A stretch of DNA of 64,000 nucleotides from Ornithinibacillus salinisoli (GTDB taxonomy: Bacteria; Bacillota; Bacilli; Bacillales; Amphibacillaceae), in NCBI RefSeq assembly GCF_042682545.1, contig NZ_JBHUHQ010000015.1; one strand, given 5' to 3'. Shown here piece by piece: positions 16,333 through 24,615 of this stretch (position 1 is its first letter; every line of letters begins with the position of its first letter). Position numbers and translations under genes: made by a program. Below the pieces are notes generated by a model that was not told the DNA's origin, did no database searches, and worked only from the letters and a program-made list of their open reading frames with translations.

Positions 16333-17316
16333 ATGAGGGTGATTACATATCTAGAAGCAGTAAGGGAAGCAATGAGTCAGGAAATGCGTATAAATAATGA
16401 TGTATTTATTTTAGGTGAAGATATTGGTGTATATGGTGGGGCATTTGGTGTGACAAGTGGGATGATTGAAGAGTTTGGTTCGGAGCGTGTTCGTGATACA
16501 CCGATAAGTGAAGCGGGGATCGCTGGTACGGCAGTTGGTTCTGCGTTAACTGGGATGCGTCCAATTCTTGACTTACAGTTTTCTGATTTTATTACCATTG
16601 CCATGGATCAAATCGTAAACCAAGCAGCAAAAATCCGATATATGTATGGTGGTAAAGGGAAGGTTCCGATGGTTTTGCGTACACCGAGTGGTTCTGGTAC
16701 TGGTGCTGCTGCACAGCATTCCCAAAGCTTAGAAGCATGGGTGGCACATATCCCAGGCTTGAAAGTGGTTCAGCCTTCCACAGCTTACGATGCAAAAGGC
16801 TTACTAAAAGCTGCAATCGATGATGACAATCCAGTTATTTTCTATGAGCACAAATTATTATACAAAACTGCTTCCCATGTACCAGAAGATCCTTATAGTA
16901 TTCCTTTAGGGAAAGCAGATGTGAAACGGGAAGGTTCCGATGTAACTATTGTTGCCACAGCTATCATGGTGCATCGTGCACTAGAAGCAGCAGAAGAACT
17001 TGCGTTAGAAGGAATCAGTGTAGAAGTTATTGATCCACGTACACTAGTACCTTTAGATGAGGAAGCAATTGTGAAATCTGTGTCCAAAACAGGACGTGTG
17101 GTAGTGGTTCATGAAGCCGTTAAACGTGGTGGATATGGGGCAGAAATCGCAAGTATGATTGCTGAAAGTGAAGCATTTGATTCTTTGGTTGCACCCATTA
17201 AGCGGTTAGGTGGGGAGCCATCGCCAGTACCTTATCATCCTGAACTGGAAAAAGCACATGTTCCACAAGTGCCAGATATTATAAAGGCAGTGAAAGATAC
17301 ACTACACAGAGCTTAA
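16333..17316 (+). CDS. acoB: TPP-dependent 2-oxo acid/acetoin dehydrogenase E1 component, beta subunit
   Basis: 327 residues after GGAGGGG. The N-terminus (TYLEAVREAMSQEMRINNDVF), GEDIGVYGGAFGVT, and the transketolase C-terminal segment VIDPRTLVPLDEEAIVKSV are typical of E1 beta. It forms an alpha2beta2 decarboxylase with the preceding subunit; without E2/E3 here it must use components encoded elsewhere or another acceptor. The next element downstream is a TPP riboswitch. Confidence 0.87.
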   Translation: MRVITYLEAVREAMSQEMRINNDVFILGEDIGVYGGAFGVTSGMIEEFGSERVRDTPISEAGIAGTAVGSALTGMRPILDLQFSDFITIAMDQIVNQAAKIRYMYGGKGKVPMVLRTPSGSGTGAAAQHSQSLEAWVAHIPGLKVVQPSTAYDAKGLLKAAIDDDNPVIFYEHKLLYKTASHVPEDPYSIPLGKADVKREGSDVTIVATAIMVHRALEAAEELALEGISVEVIDPRTLVPLDEEAIVKSVSKTGRVVVVHEAVKRGGYGAEIASMIAESEAFDSLVAPIKRLGGEPSPVPYHPELEKAHVPQVPDIIKAVKDTLHRA

Positions 17317-17467
17317 AAGGATTTATTTTAAAGGAATGAAATGAATTACTAAACCATACAATGGGTAAAGAAACAATGCTACCTAAAAGTTCTGTTAGTA
17401 TTTTATAGAAACATCTATCGTCTTTTGATAAGGTATGTTATACTGACTTTGATAATTACATAGCATT

Positions 17468-17555
17468 CATACTAGGGGAGCCGTTAAAGGCTGAGACAGA
17501 TGTTATCTGGACCCTTTGAACCTGATCTGGCAATACCAGCGTAGGGAAGTGGGAA
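17468..17555 (+). ncRNA. TPP riboswitch (THI element) 1
   Basis: Conserved parts are ACTAGGGGAGCCG, GGCTGAGACAG, GGACCCTTTGAACCTGATCTGG and AATACCAGCGTAGGGAAGTG, in the order and spacing of the thi-box aptamer. It is followed by a strong terminator at 17590-17622, so TPP binding should stop transcription before tenI-thiOSGF. Confidence 0.96.
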
Positions 17556-17589
17556 TTTTTATCATATGTTTATGTTACATAACATATAT

Positions 17590-17622
17590 AAAAGGCCACC
17601 CCTATATGGAGTGGCCTTTTCT
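17590..17622 (+). terminator. Riboswitch-controlled terminator 1
   Basis: AAAAGGCCACC and GTGGCCTTTTC form a GC-rich stem with a ten-base loop and a T run. It is the expression platform of the first TPP riboswitch. Confidence 0.85.
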
Positions 17623-17675
17623 AATTGTATAGGAAATTATAAAATTAAATGCATGTTGATAATTATTGGCAGGAA

Positions 17676-17871
17676 CAGCCGCGTCCAGCGACTATCGCAA
17701 CTTCCTTCACCTCCGTACGATAAGGTCAACATCGGCTTCTTTCGGTCACCGTGTTTCCTTTATCTCCTACGGGGAATGTTCAATTAAAACCACCACTTTG
17801 CGTGGCAACATTGAACCACCAGCGTTACGCTGGCGCAGTTCGTACGTCGCTAAACGGGCGCTTGCGCTTTT
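17676..17871. mobile_element. GC-rich, MITE-like or structured-RNA insertion upstream of tenI
   Basis: Between the riboswitch terminator and tenI lie about 195 bases of clearly higher GC with imperfect terminal inverted repeats: the left arm around 17681-17702 contains AGCGAC (17687-17692) and the right arm around 17836-17862 contains GTCGCT (17846-17851), with more pairing on both sides. Inside are small hairpins such as AGCGTTACGCT and CCAC/GTGG; the right end has GCGCTTGCGC followed by TTTTC. It codes for no gene of its own, although one frame runs through it into tenI. I suspect a non-autonomous repeat element. Confidence 0.5.
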
Positions 17872-17893
17872 CTTATATAGGGAGTTAAGTTTT

Positions 17894-18499
17894 ATGGAAA
17901 ATGGAGAGTTACACATTATTTCAACAGGGAAACAATCCCCAGAAACATTAGCAGAGATTATAGAGGAGATTCATCCTTATATCGATGCCATTCATATTCG
18001 TGAAAAAACAAAAACTGCTAAAGAAATCTATGAAATGGTAATGCTACTCATTGAAAAACAGGTTCCGATTTCAAAAATAATAATTAATGACCGCTTAGAT
18101 GTGGCCTACATTTCGAAGGTTCATGGAATTCATTTAGCGTACCATTCATTACCTTTGGATATGGTTAAAGAAAATTTCACGGGTTTCCGTGTTGGTTGTT
18201 CCGTGCATACCATTGGTGAAGCGCTTCACGCACAAACGCAAGGTGCTGACTATGTCACCTTTGGTCATGTATTTGCTACAAACTCTAAAGCTGGGTTAGC
18301 TCCAAGAGGATTAGATCAATTACGCTCCATTACGAATTCTGTTTCTATTCCTGTCATTGCAATAGGTGGGATAAATCCGATTAATGTAAGATCAGTAATG
18401 GAATCAGGTGCCAAAGGGATCGCGGTGATGTCAGGAATTTTAGAAGCGGATAATCCTTTAGGAGTGGCCAAAGAGTATGCTTTGAATCTTTCAATCTAA
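17894..18499 (+). CDS. tenI: Thiazole tautomerase
   Basis: 201 residues, ATG at 17894 after AGGGAG. A TIM-barrel protein of the ThiE/TenI family: INDRLDVAY, GIHLAYHSL, VGCSVHTIGEA, FGHVFATNSKAGLAPRGLD and VIAIGGINP. His125 corresponds to the catalytic histidine of Bacillus TenI (His122 there), and position in a thiO-thiS-thiG-thiF operon supports tautomerase and not ThiE. It converts the thiazole phosphate carboxylate product of ThiG to its aromatic tautomer. Confidence 0.92.
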   Translation: MENGELHIISTGKQSPETLAEIIEEIHPYIDAIHIREKTKTAKEIYEMVMLLIEKQVPISKIIINDRLDVAYISKVHGIHLAYHSLPLDMVKENFTGFRVGCSVHTIGEALHAQTQGADYVTFGHVFATNSKAGLAPRGLDQLRSITNSVSIPVIAIGGINPINVRSVMESGAKGIAVMSGILEADNPLGVAKEYALNLSI

Positions 18500-18563
18500 C
18501 ATCTACAAGTATCTTTTATTAGTTACTAGATGCTGTAGATCTTATGGGGAAAGGAGATTTTTT

Positions 18564-19688
18564 ATGCCTAATATATATGATGCAATTGTGGTAGGCGGTG
18601 GAATTAATGGTGGTTCCATAGCTTACAACCTTGCCAAAAAAGGTAAAAAGGTGCTTTTGTTGGAAAAAGACATTCTTGCTAGTAAATCCTCAGGAGCAGC
18701 AGCAGGGATGCTAGCTGCGCAAGTTGAATTGGATGAAGATGGTCCGTTGTTTGCATTGGCAAAGGAAAGCAGATCGATGTTCCCTTCAATAGCGGAAGAA
18801 ATAAAGGAATTAAGCGGAATTGATATCGAACTAGTAAATAAAGGGATGTACAAAATTGCCCTGTCCGAACAAGAAGAAAATGAGTATAAACAAATAATTG
18901 ATTTGCAACAGCAAGCTGGAGAACAAGCGGAATGGATAAGTCAAGAAGAAATTAGAAGGAGAGAACCTGCCTTATCTAATGCGATAACTGGTGCTATGTT
19001 TATTCAAAAAGATGGTCAAGTGTCCGCGCCGAAAATAACGGAAGGATTTTTGAAAGCGGCCGCAGTTTTAGGGGTAGTGATCAAAGAGTATACAGAAGTT
19101 TTTTCTTTTCAGGTTGAAAATGGAAAAATTGCCGGGGTAATAACAAACGTTGGTAAATTCGAAAGTGATACTGTGATTGTAGCAGGAGGAGCATGGACTC
19201 AGAAATTATTGTCGGAAGCTGGCGTACAATTACAAACATATCCAGTTAAGGGAGAGTGTTTTTCGGTACGTACACACCAACCATTGATCACGAGAACGAT
19301 CTTTTCTCCTGGATGTTATCTAGTCCCTAAAATGGGTGGACGTCTTCTTGTGGGAGCGACCGTTAAGCCGAACACGTTTGATCAAACCGTGACAGTTGAT
19401 GGGATTAGTTCACTGATGGAAAAAGCCAAAAAGCTAGTAACATCTATTGTGGATGCGGAATGGGAAAAAGCCTGGGCTGGCATCCGACCTCAAACGGGAG
19501 ATGGTTTGCCATACTTAGGGGAGCATCCAAAATACAAAGGATTATTCATCGCAACAGGATATTACCGTAATGGTATTTTGCTTTCTCCTATAACCGGTGA
19601 GATTATAGCTAGTTTAGTAACAGGAGAATCTATACCGATTGATTTGACCGCTTTTCGGATTGACCGTCATGTTAAAACAAACGTTTAA
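18564..19688 (+). CDS. thiO: Glycine oxidase ThiO
   Basis: 374 residues with the FAD motif DAIVVGGGINGGSIAYNLAKKGK and the C-terminal AGIRPQTGDGLPYLGEHP and GYYRNGILLSPITG. ThiO oxidises glycine to iminoacetate (dehydroglycine), which ThiG uses for the thiazole ring. Aerobic Bacillus-type pathways use ThiO in place of ThiH, and none of ThiH is seen here. Confidence 0.93.
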   Translation: MPNIYDAIVVGGGINGGSIAYNLAKKGKKVLLLEKDILASKSSGAAAGMLAAQVELDEDGPLFALAKESRSMFPSIAEEIKELSGIDIELVNKGMYKIALSEQEENEYKQIIDLQQQAGEQAEWISQEEIRRREPALSNAITGAMFIQKDGQVSAPKITEGFLKAAAVLGVVIKEYTEVFSFQVENGKIAGVITNVGKFESDTVIVAGGAWTQKLLSEAGVQLQTYPVKGECFSVRTHQPLITRTIFSPGCYLVPKMGGRLLVGATVKPNTFDQTVTVDGISSLMEKAKKLVTSIVDAEWEKAWAGIRPQTGDGLPYLGEHPKYKGLFIATGYYRNGILLSPITGEIIASLVTGESIPIDLTAFRIDRHVKTNV

Positions 19689-19703
19689 GAAGGAGTTGTA
19701 CAT

Positions 19704-19907
19704 ATGGAGTTAGTTATTAATGGGGATAAGGTAGAAATTCCAAATACAATTACAACCGTTTCTTCCTTATTACATCACTTTGGGATTGACCAGAAGGTAG
19801 TTATTGTGGAATTAAATCAGTCCATTTTGGAGAAAGAAACTCATCATGAAACCACGATTGCTGATCGTGACAAAATTGAAATTGTAAACTTTGTAGGAGG
19901 CGGATGA
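19704..19907 (+). CDS. thiS: Sulfur carrier protein ThiS
   Basis: 67 residues, ubiquitin-like fold, ending NFVGGG. The C-terminal Gly-Gly is adenylated by ThiF and converted to a thiocarboxylate that donates sulfur to ThiG. It starts 15 bases after thiO and overlaps thiG by four bases. Confidence 0.93.
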   Translation: MELVINGDKVEIPNTITTVSSLLHHFGIDQKVVIVELNQSILEKETHHETTIADRDKIEIVNFVGGG

Positions 19908-20677
19908 TTATGTTAAATATTGGACCATATGAATTTTCATCAAGACTGTTGTTAGGAACTGGGAAATATCCGAACTTTGAGATTCAAAAAGAAGCGGTAG
20001 AGGTTTCAAAGACGGAGATACTGACGTTTTCCGTTCGTAGAATGAATATATTCGAACCAAGCCAACCGAATTTTTTAGAAAAAATTGATGTAGAAAAATA
20101 CAACCTGCTGCCTAATACGGCAGGGGCACAGACAGCGGAAGAAGCTGTCCGAACAGCAAAATTAGCAAAAGCTTCGGGTCTTTGTGACATGATTAAAGTA
20201 GAAGTAATTGGTTGTCAGAAAACACTGTTACCTGATCCGGTCGAAACATTAAAGGCAGCAGAAGAGCTGTTAAAGGAAGGATTTATAGTTTTACCATATA
20301 CGTCTGATGATGTTTTGTTAGCAAGACGTTTGGAGGAATTAGGCTGTCATGCCATCATGCCTGGTGCTTCACCTATTGGTTCAGGCCAAGGGATTATTAA
20401 TCCATTAAATCTTAGCTTAATCATGGAACAGTCTAATGTTCCTGTTATTGTTGACGCAGGCATTGGTACCCCTTCTGATGCGGCTATCGCAATGGAATTA
20501 GGTGCTGACGGTGTATTGTTAAATACGGCTGTGTCAGGGGCAGAGGATCCGGTGAAAATGGCAAAAGCAATGCGTATGGCAATCGAAGCAGGACGTTTAG
20601 GATATGAAGCAGGTCGTATACCAAAAAAACGTTATGCAACAGCCAGTAGTCCGATGGAAGGAATGAGCATCAGTTGA
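19904..20677 (+). CDS. thiG: Thiazole synthase ThiG
   Basis: 257 residues from the first ATG; a second ATG at 19910 has equal spacing to the GGAGGCGG site and cannot be excluded. SRLLLGTGKYPNF, NTAGAQTAEEAVRTAKLAK, MIKVEVIG (Lys98, the Schiff-base lysine position), MPGASPIGSGQGI and DAGIGTPSDAAIAMELGADGVL are all present. It builds the thiazole ring from deoxyxylulose 5-phosphate, iminoacetate and ThiS thiocarboxylate. Confidence 0.96.
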   Translation: MIMLNIGPYEFSSRLLLGTGKYPNFEIQKEAVEVSKTEILTFSVRRMNIFEPSQPNFLEKIDVEKYNLLPNTAGAQTAEEAVRTAKLAKASGLCDMIKVEVIGCQKTLLPDPVETLKAAEELLKEGFIVLPYTSDDVLLARRLEELGCHAIMPGASPIGSGQGIINPLNLSLIMEQSNVPVIVDAGIGTPSDAAIAMELGADGVLLNTAVSGAEDPVKMAKAMRMAIEAGRLGYEAGRIPKKRYATASSPMEGMSIS

Positions 20678-21693
20678 GTGAACGATACTCCCGTCAGGAA
20701 TTGTTCACTCCGATCGGAAAAGGGGGACAATCAAAAATTAGCAATAAGCATGTATTAGTGATTGGTGCAGGCGCTCTTGGAACAGGTAGCGCTGAAGCAC
20801 TTGTCCGCGCGGGGGTCGGTAAGCTTACCATTGTGGATCGTGACTATGTGGAATGGAGTAACCTCCAAAGACAGCAGTTGTATGTCGAAGTGGATGCAGA
20901 GCAACGTATCCCCAAAGCAGTAGCGGCAGAAAATCGTCTGAGAATGATTAATTCAGAAGTCGACATAGAAGCTTTGGTTCTAGATGTATCAGTGGAAGAA
21001 ATCGAACAACTAATTGATGAAGTTGATTTGATTATGGATGCAACAGATAATTTTGATATTCGAATGATTATGAATGATATCTCTCAGAAACATTATATTC
21101 CATGGATATATGGTGCCTGTGTTGGTAGTTACGGAATTAGTTATACCATTCTGCCAGGAGAGACCCCTTGCTTACATTGCTTATTAGAAACCGTACCGAT
21201 GGGTGGGTTAACCTGTGATACGGCGGGAATTATCAGTCCAGCGGTTCAAATGGTTGTTGCGTATCAAACGACAGAAGCTCTGAAGATATTAGTGGAAGAC
21301 TATCAATCCTTAAGAAAAAAACTAGTTTCTTTTGATTTATGGAAAAACCAACAAACAGCTATTCGTGTCGATAAAATGAAAAAGGAAGGCTGTTCATCCT
21401 GTGGAGAAACACCTTCATATCCATTTTTATCTTTTGAAAATCAAACGAAAACAGCTGTCTTATGTGGAAGAGATACGGTTCAAATTCGTCCACCAGAACA
21501 AGTGGAAAGAGACTTAGAAATGCTTGCAGAGATTCTTTCCGAACAAGGTGGAAAAGTTTCACAGAATCCGTATCTCCTTTCCTTTCAAATAGGAACCCAT
21601 CGTCTGGTTTTATTTAAAGATGGTCGTGTTCTTGTTCATGGTACAAATGACATTGCCGAGGCGAAGACGTTATACCACCGATATTTAGGATAG
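20674..21693 (+). CDS. thiF: ThiS adenylyltransferase ThiF (MoeB/ThiF family)
   Basis: 339 residues from a TTG that overlaps the thiG stop. GAGALGTGSAEALVRAGVG binds ATP, and the zinc-binding cysteine pairs CLHC and CSSCG are kept. It adenylates the ThiS C-terminus. The length matches the long Bacillus ThiF. The operon ends here; degenerate 21-bp repeats follow. Confidence 0.92.
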   Translation: MSERYSRQELFTPIGKGGQSKISNKHVLVIGAGALGTGSAEALVRAGVGKLTIVDRDYVEWSNLQRQQLYVEVDAEQRIPKAVAAENRLRMINSEVDIEALVLDVSVEEIEQLIDEVDLIMDATDNFDIRMIMNDISQKHYIPWIYGACVGSYGISYTILPGETPCLHCLLETVPMGGLTCDTAGIISPAVQMVVAYQTTEALKILVEDYQSLRKKLVSFDLWKNQQTAIRVDKMKKEGCSSCGETPSYPFLSFENQTKTAVLCGRDTVQIRPPEQVERDLEMLAEILSEQGGKVSQNPYLLSFQIGTHRLVLFKDGRVLVHGTNDIAEAKTLYHRYLG

Positions 21694-21700
21694 TGGGTGT

Positions 21701-21840
21701 GAATATCGGACTTGGGAGCGGGAATATCTGACTTGAGAGCGGGACCATCGGACGCACGCGCGGAAACATCGGACACTTGAGAGGAAACATCGGACACAAA
21801 AGCGGAAACATCGGACACAAAAGCACAAACATCAACACAG
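21701..21840. repeat. Degenerate tandem repeat, about seven 21-bp units
   Basis: The unit is close to GCGGAAACATCGGACACAAAA, with the ACATCGGAC core most constant and the leftmost units most diverged. The 21-base period keeps several frames open on the minus strand (heptad peptides such as VSDVSAF), but these have no ribosome site and are not taken as genes. It lies between thiF and the second riboswitch. Confidence 0.85.
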
Positions 21841-21862
21841 GAAAGAATTCATTTGTAAATAA

Positions 21863-21957
21863 AAATAGAACGGGAGCTTGTGGAAGCAGCTGAGAGTACG
21901 AATAATCCTTCGTAGACCGTTGAACCTGTTGGATAATGCCAGCGTAGGGAAGTCATG
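21863..21957 (+). ncRNA. TPP riboswitch (THI element) 2
   Basis: ATAGAACGGGAGCTTG, AGCTGAGAGTACG, AGACCGTTGAACCTGTTGG and ATAATGCCAGCGTAGGGAAGT match the thi-box aptamer. It precedes a terminator at 21968-22000 and the LuxE-LuxC-transporter-SDR-thiD operon, which is therefore expected to be made only when TPP is scarce. Confidence 0.96.
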
Positions 21958-21967
21958 ATTATTTTAG

Positions 21968-22000
21968 CACTTTACCCTAGGGTGAAGTGTTTATTTTTTT
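21968..22000 (+). terminator. Riboswitch-controlled terminator 2
   Basis: CACTTTACCC and GGGTGAAGTG form a 10-bp stem around a short loop, followed by TTTATTTTTTT. Expression platform of the second TPP riboswitch. Confidence 0.85.
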
Positions 22001-22065
22001 GCAAATAAACTTGTCGAAAAAAGGCATGGAGACAAGTCAATTTTTCTAAGAAAGGTTGGGATGAG

Positions 22066-23142
22066 GTGACGCAACAGGAGATTGTAAATAGAGTTCTAGA
22101 ATTCATAGAGAATAAGGATTCATCCGAAGAACCTTTTAATGACCTAGCTTTATATCTGTTTTCTTATCAATATGGGCATAATATACCTTATCAGGCATTC
22201 TGTAAGAAAAAGGGTAAAACACTTCGAACGGTTAAAACGTGGAAAGACATACCTGCTGTTCCGATTAATGGATTTAAAGAATTAACCTTAAGTTGTGAGG
22301 ATCCTAGCAAATCAGAGGCAGTCTTTATGACAAGCGGAACAACTAGTGGGGTAAAAGGGAAGCACTACCATCCAACCCTAGCTGTATATGATAGATCTAT
22401 GGTTCTCAATTTTATGGATCGTTTTATGAAAGATCAGGAAAAAATCCGTATGGGGATACTTTTTCCGACAGAAGAGGTTATGCCTAATTCATCTCTTGCA
22501 CATTACTTAGCTTTAGCCAAGGGGCATTTTGGTACAGAAGACAGTTGCTATTTTGTCGGTGAGAATGGACTTGAAGTCAATGAGTTACTACATGAATTAA
22601 AGCATGTGGAGGAGTCAGGGGAACCGTATGCGTTATTAGGAGCAACATTTAGCTTTGTACATTTGTTTGAGGCTTTAGAGCAGAAAAATATTTCTTTTAA
22701 ACTACCAAAAGGAAGTAAGCTGTTTGATACTGGTGGTTTTAAAAATCAATCAAAAGAGTTGAAGCTAAACGAATTTTACGAGCGGTTATCGGGTTATCTC
22801 GGAGTAGATCGTTCGCAATGTATCAATATGTATGGAATGACAGAGCTTAGTACACAGTTTTATGACTCGGGTAATACAGTTGTCCCTTCTACCAAATCTG
22901 GTCCCCATTGGGTGCGAACAAGGGTAGTAAATCCGCTAACAGGTAATGAGGTGAAACAAGGGGAACGAGGAGTTCTTGTACACTGTGATTTAGCAAACTT
23001 TAATTCTGTAACGACGATTCTTACAGAAGATATGGGGGTTGCTCAGGATGAAGGTTTTCTTTTATTAGGAAGGGTGCAGGGAACTGAAGCGAAAGGATGC
23101 TCGGTCGCTGTTGATGAATTGATCCACGCAACAAAGGGGTAG
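22066..23142 (+). CDS. LuxE-like acyl-protein synthetase in a thiamine operon
   Basis: 358 residues from GTG, preceded by AAAGGTTGGGATGAG. The adenylate-forming motifs MTSGTTSG (88-95) and YGMTE (256-260) are present, and Cys345 in TEAKGCSVAVDEL lies 14 residues from the C-terminus, matching the acylated cysteine near the end of bioluminescence LuxE. LuxE activates a carboxylic acid with ATP and carries it as a thioester to LuxC. There are no luxA, luxB or luxD genes here. TPP-riboswitch control and a downstream thiD suggest that the acid is a thiamine-related compound (inference). Confidence 0.88.
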   Translation: MTQQEIVNRVLEFIENKDSSEEPFNDLALYLFSYQYGHNIPYQAFCKKKGKTLRTVKTWKDIPAVPINGFKELTLSCEDPSKSEAVFMTSGTTSGVKGKHYHPTLAVYDRSMVLNFMDRFMKDQEKIRMGILFPTEEVMPNSSLAHYLALAKGHFGTEDSCYFVGENGLEVNELLHELKHVEESGEPYALLGATFSFVHLFEALEQKNISFKLPKGSKLFDTGGFKNQSKELKLNEFYERLSGYLGVDRSQCINMYGMTELSTQFYDSGNTVVPSTKSGPHWVRTRVVNPLTGNEVKQGERGVLVHCDLANFNSVTTILTEDMGVAQDEGFLLLGRVQGTEAKGCSVAVDELIHATKG

Positions 23143-23144
23143 TT

Positions 23145-24599
23145 ATGTTGGAAGAAATAGCAGGATATTTACCACAAGTAGAAGATGAGGATATTGAATA
23201 TAAAACACTTACCTTTCATGGTAACGATGAAACGGTCCATGTAAAAGTTCCCATGTTGACGAATCAACAAATGAATAAAGTTACGGATAAGGTCAAAACG
23301 GCAAGTAAGGAAGTTTTAAAGTCAAGAACTGTTTCAGAAATGGTAACGATTATAGACAAAGCCATTGAGCAGTTAATAGATCGAAAAAATCCCTATCGAC
23401 AAAAAGCGGAGAAGCTACTTCCTATCGTAACTGGGTATGATCAAGAGCTAGTTAGGTTGGGGTTAACTTCGTACTTGAAAACGTTTCGGAAGCAGCAACT
23501 GCAGCGATTTCTAATCGAGGATCTAGGTAATCCAGGGCTGTTGGATGACTTCCAACCTCGAGCTAAAAGAGGCTTTTCAAAAGCGGTAGGTCCAGATTTG
23601 ACGGTCCATGTTTGGGCAGGAAATGTGCCAGGACTTCCTTTGTGGAGTCTTATTTCTGGCTTGTTGGTGAAGTCAGGAAATATTGGCAAAGTTTCTAGCT
23701 CGGAACCTGTTTTTGCTGGGTTATTTGCTCAATTATTAGTAGAGATTGAGCCGAGCCTTTCGGATTGTTTAGCTGTTGTCTGGTGGAAAGGTGGCGATAA
23801 GGACCGAGAGCGATATCTCTTTGATGTAGCTGATGTTGTCGTTGGCTATGGAGGGAATAAATCTCTTGATTCGCTACGGAGCCGTATCCCGATTACAACT
23901 CGATTTTTACCTTTTGGACATAAGCTTAGCTTTGGTATCTTATCAAAGGCGAGTCTAGATACTCGTAAAGCATGGAAGACTGCACACGATGCTGCCTATG
24001 ACGTGATACGCTACGATCAACAAGGATGTTATTCCCCTCATATTTTTTATGTACAGCGTGGTGGAAGAGTATCCCCGAAAGAATTCGCCTATTATTTAGC
24101 TCATGAACTAGCGTGCTTTGAAAAGAGATATCCAAGACGGGAGTTAACGATAGAGGAAGCCTCCTCGTTAGCGGAATGGAGACAAAAAGAAGAGTTCGCT
24201 TCCTACACCGATCGTGAAAAGGAAATAATTGGAGACGATACTGGTGCTTGGACGGTTGTTTTTGAAAATATAGGTGGAGCATTTACACCTAGTAGTTTAA
24301 ATCGGTCGATAAAAGTTGTTGGTTTTGATCAGTTTGATGAGGTTATCTCTGAAGTTACTCCTTATCGATCCTACTTACAAACAGTGGGTATTGCTGCTAC
24401 TCCTGATGAGCTTTTTAAGGTTGGTGGTTTACTAGGAAATATTGGAGTGACTCGGATATCAGGACTTGGAAGTATGACATCTCCTGAAGCTGGATGGCAT
24501 CATGATGGACGGTTTAACTTACTTGATTTAATTAATATGGTAGATATTGAAGATTCTGCTGAGGATTATGCAGAAGCTTTAGCTCCTTATGTAGACTAA
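23145..24599 (+). CDS. LuxC-like acyl reductase in a thiamine operon
   Basis: 484 residues, starting two bases after the LuxE-like stop. It belongs to the LuxC acyl-CoA reductase family: Cys295 in YDQQGCYSPH is the active-site nucleophile (Cys286 in Vibrio harveyi LuxC), and HVWAGNVPGLPLWSLISGLL and GYGGNKSLDSLR belong to the NADPH-binding fold. It should reduce the acyl group presented by the LuxE-like partner to an aldehyde. A LuxE/LuxC pair is thus a two-protein carboxylate reductase. Substrate unknown. Confidence 0.88.
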   Translation: MLEEIAGYLPQVEDEDIEYKTLTFHGNDETVHVKVPMLTNQQMNKVTDKVKTASKEVLKSRTVSEMVTIIDKAIEQLIDRKNPYRQKAEKLLPIVTGYDQELVRLGLTSYLKTFRKQQLQRFLIEDLGNPGLLDDFQPRAKRGFSKAVGPDLTVHVWAGNVPGLPLWSLISGLLVKSGNIGKVSSSEPVFAGLFAQLLVEIEPSLSDCLAVVWWKGGDKDRERYLFDVADVVVGYGGNKSLDSLRSRIPITTRFLPFGHKLSFGILSKASLDTRKAWKTAHDAAYDVIRYDQQGCYSPHIFYVQRGGRVSPKEFAYYLAHELACFEKRYPRRELTIEEASSLAEWRQKEEFASYTDREKEIIGDDTGAWTVVFENIGGAFTPSSLNRSIKVVGFDQFDEVISEVTPYRSYLQTVGIAATPDELFKVGGLLGNIGVTRISGLGSMTSPEAGWHHDGRFNLLDLINMVDIEDSAEDYAEALAPYVD

Positions 24600-24615
24600 A
24601 AGAGAGGGATTATTG

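Noticed and set aside
17566..17787. Open frames across the riboswitch terminator and the GC-rich element, including a longer frame running into tenI
   Set aside because: They lie in structured RNA and an insertion-like repeat; tenI has its own ATG and ribosome site at 17894.
21614..21838. Two minus-strand frames of heptad-repeat peptides
   Set aside because: They are produced by the 21-bp tandem repeats, have no ribosome site, and both frames are equally open.
22066..24599. Bioluminescence (lux) operon
   Set aside because: Only LuxE- and LuxC-like genes occur; luxA, luxB and luxD are absent and the setting is thiamine metabolism.
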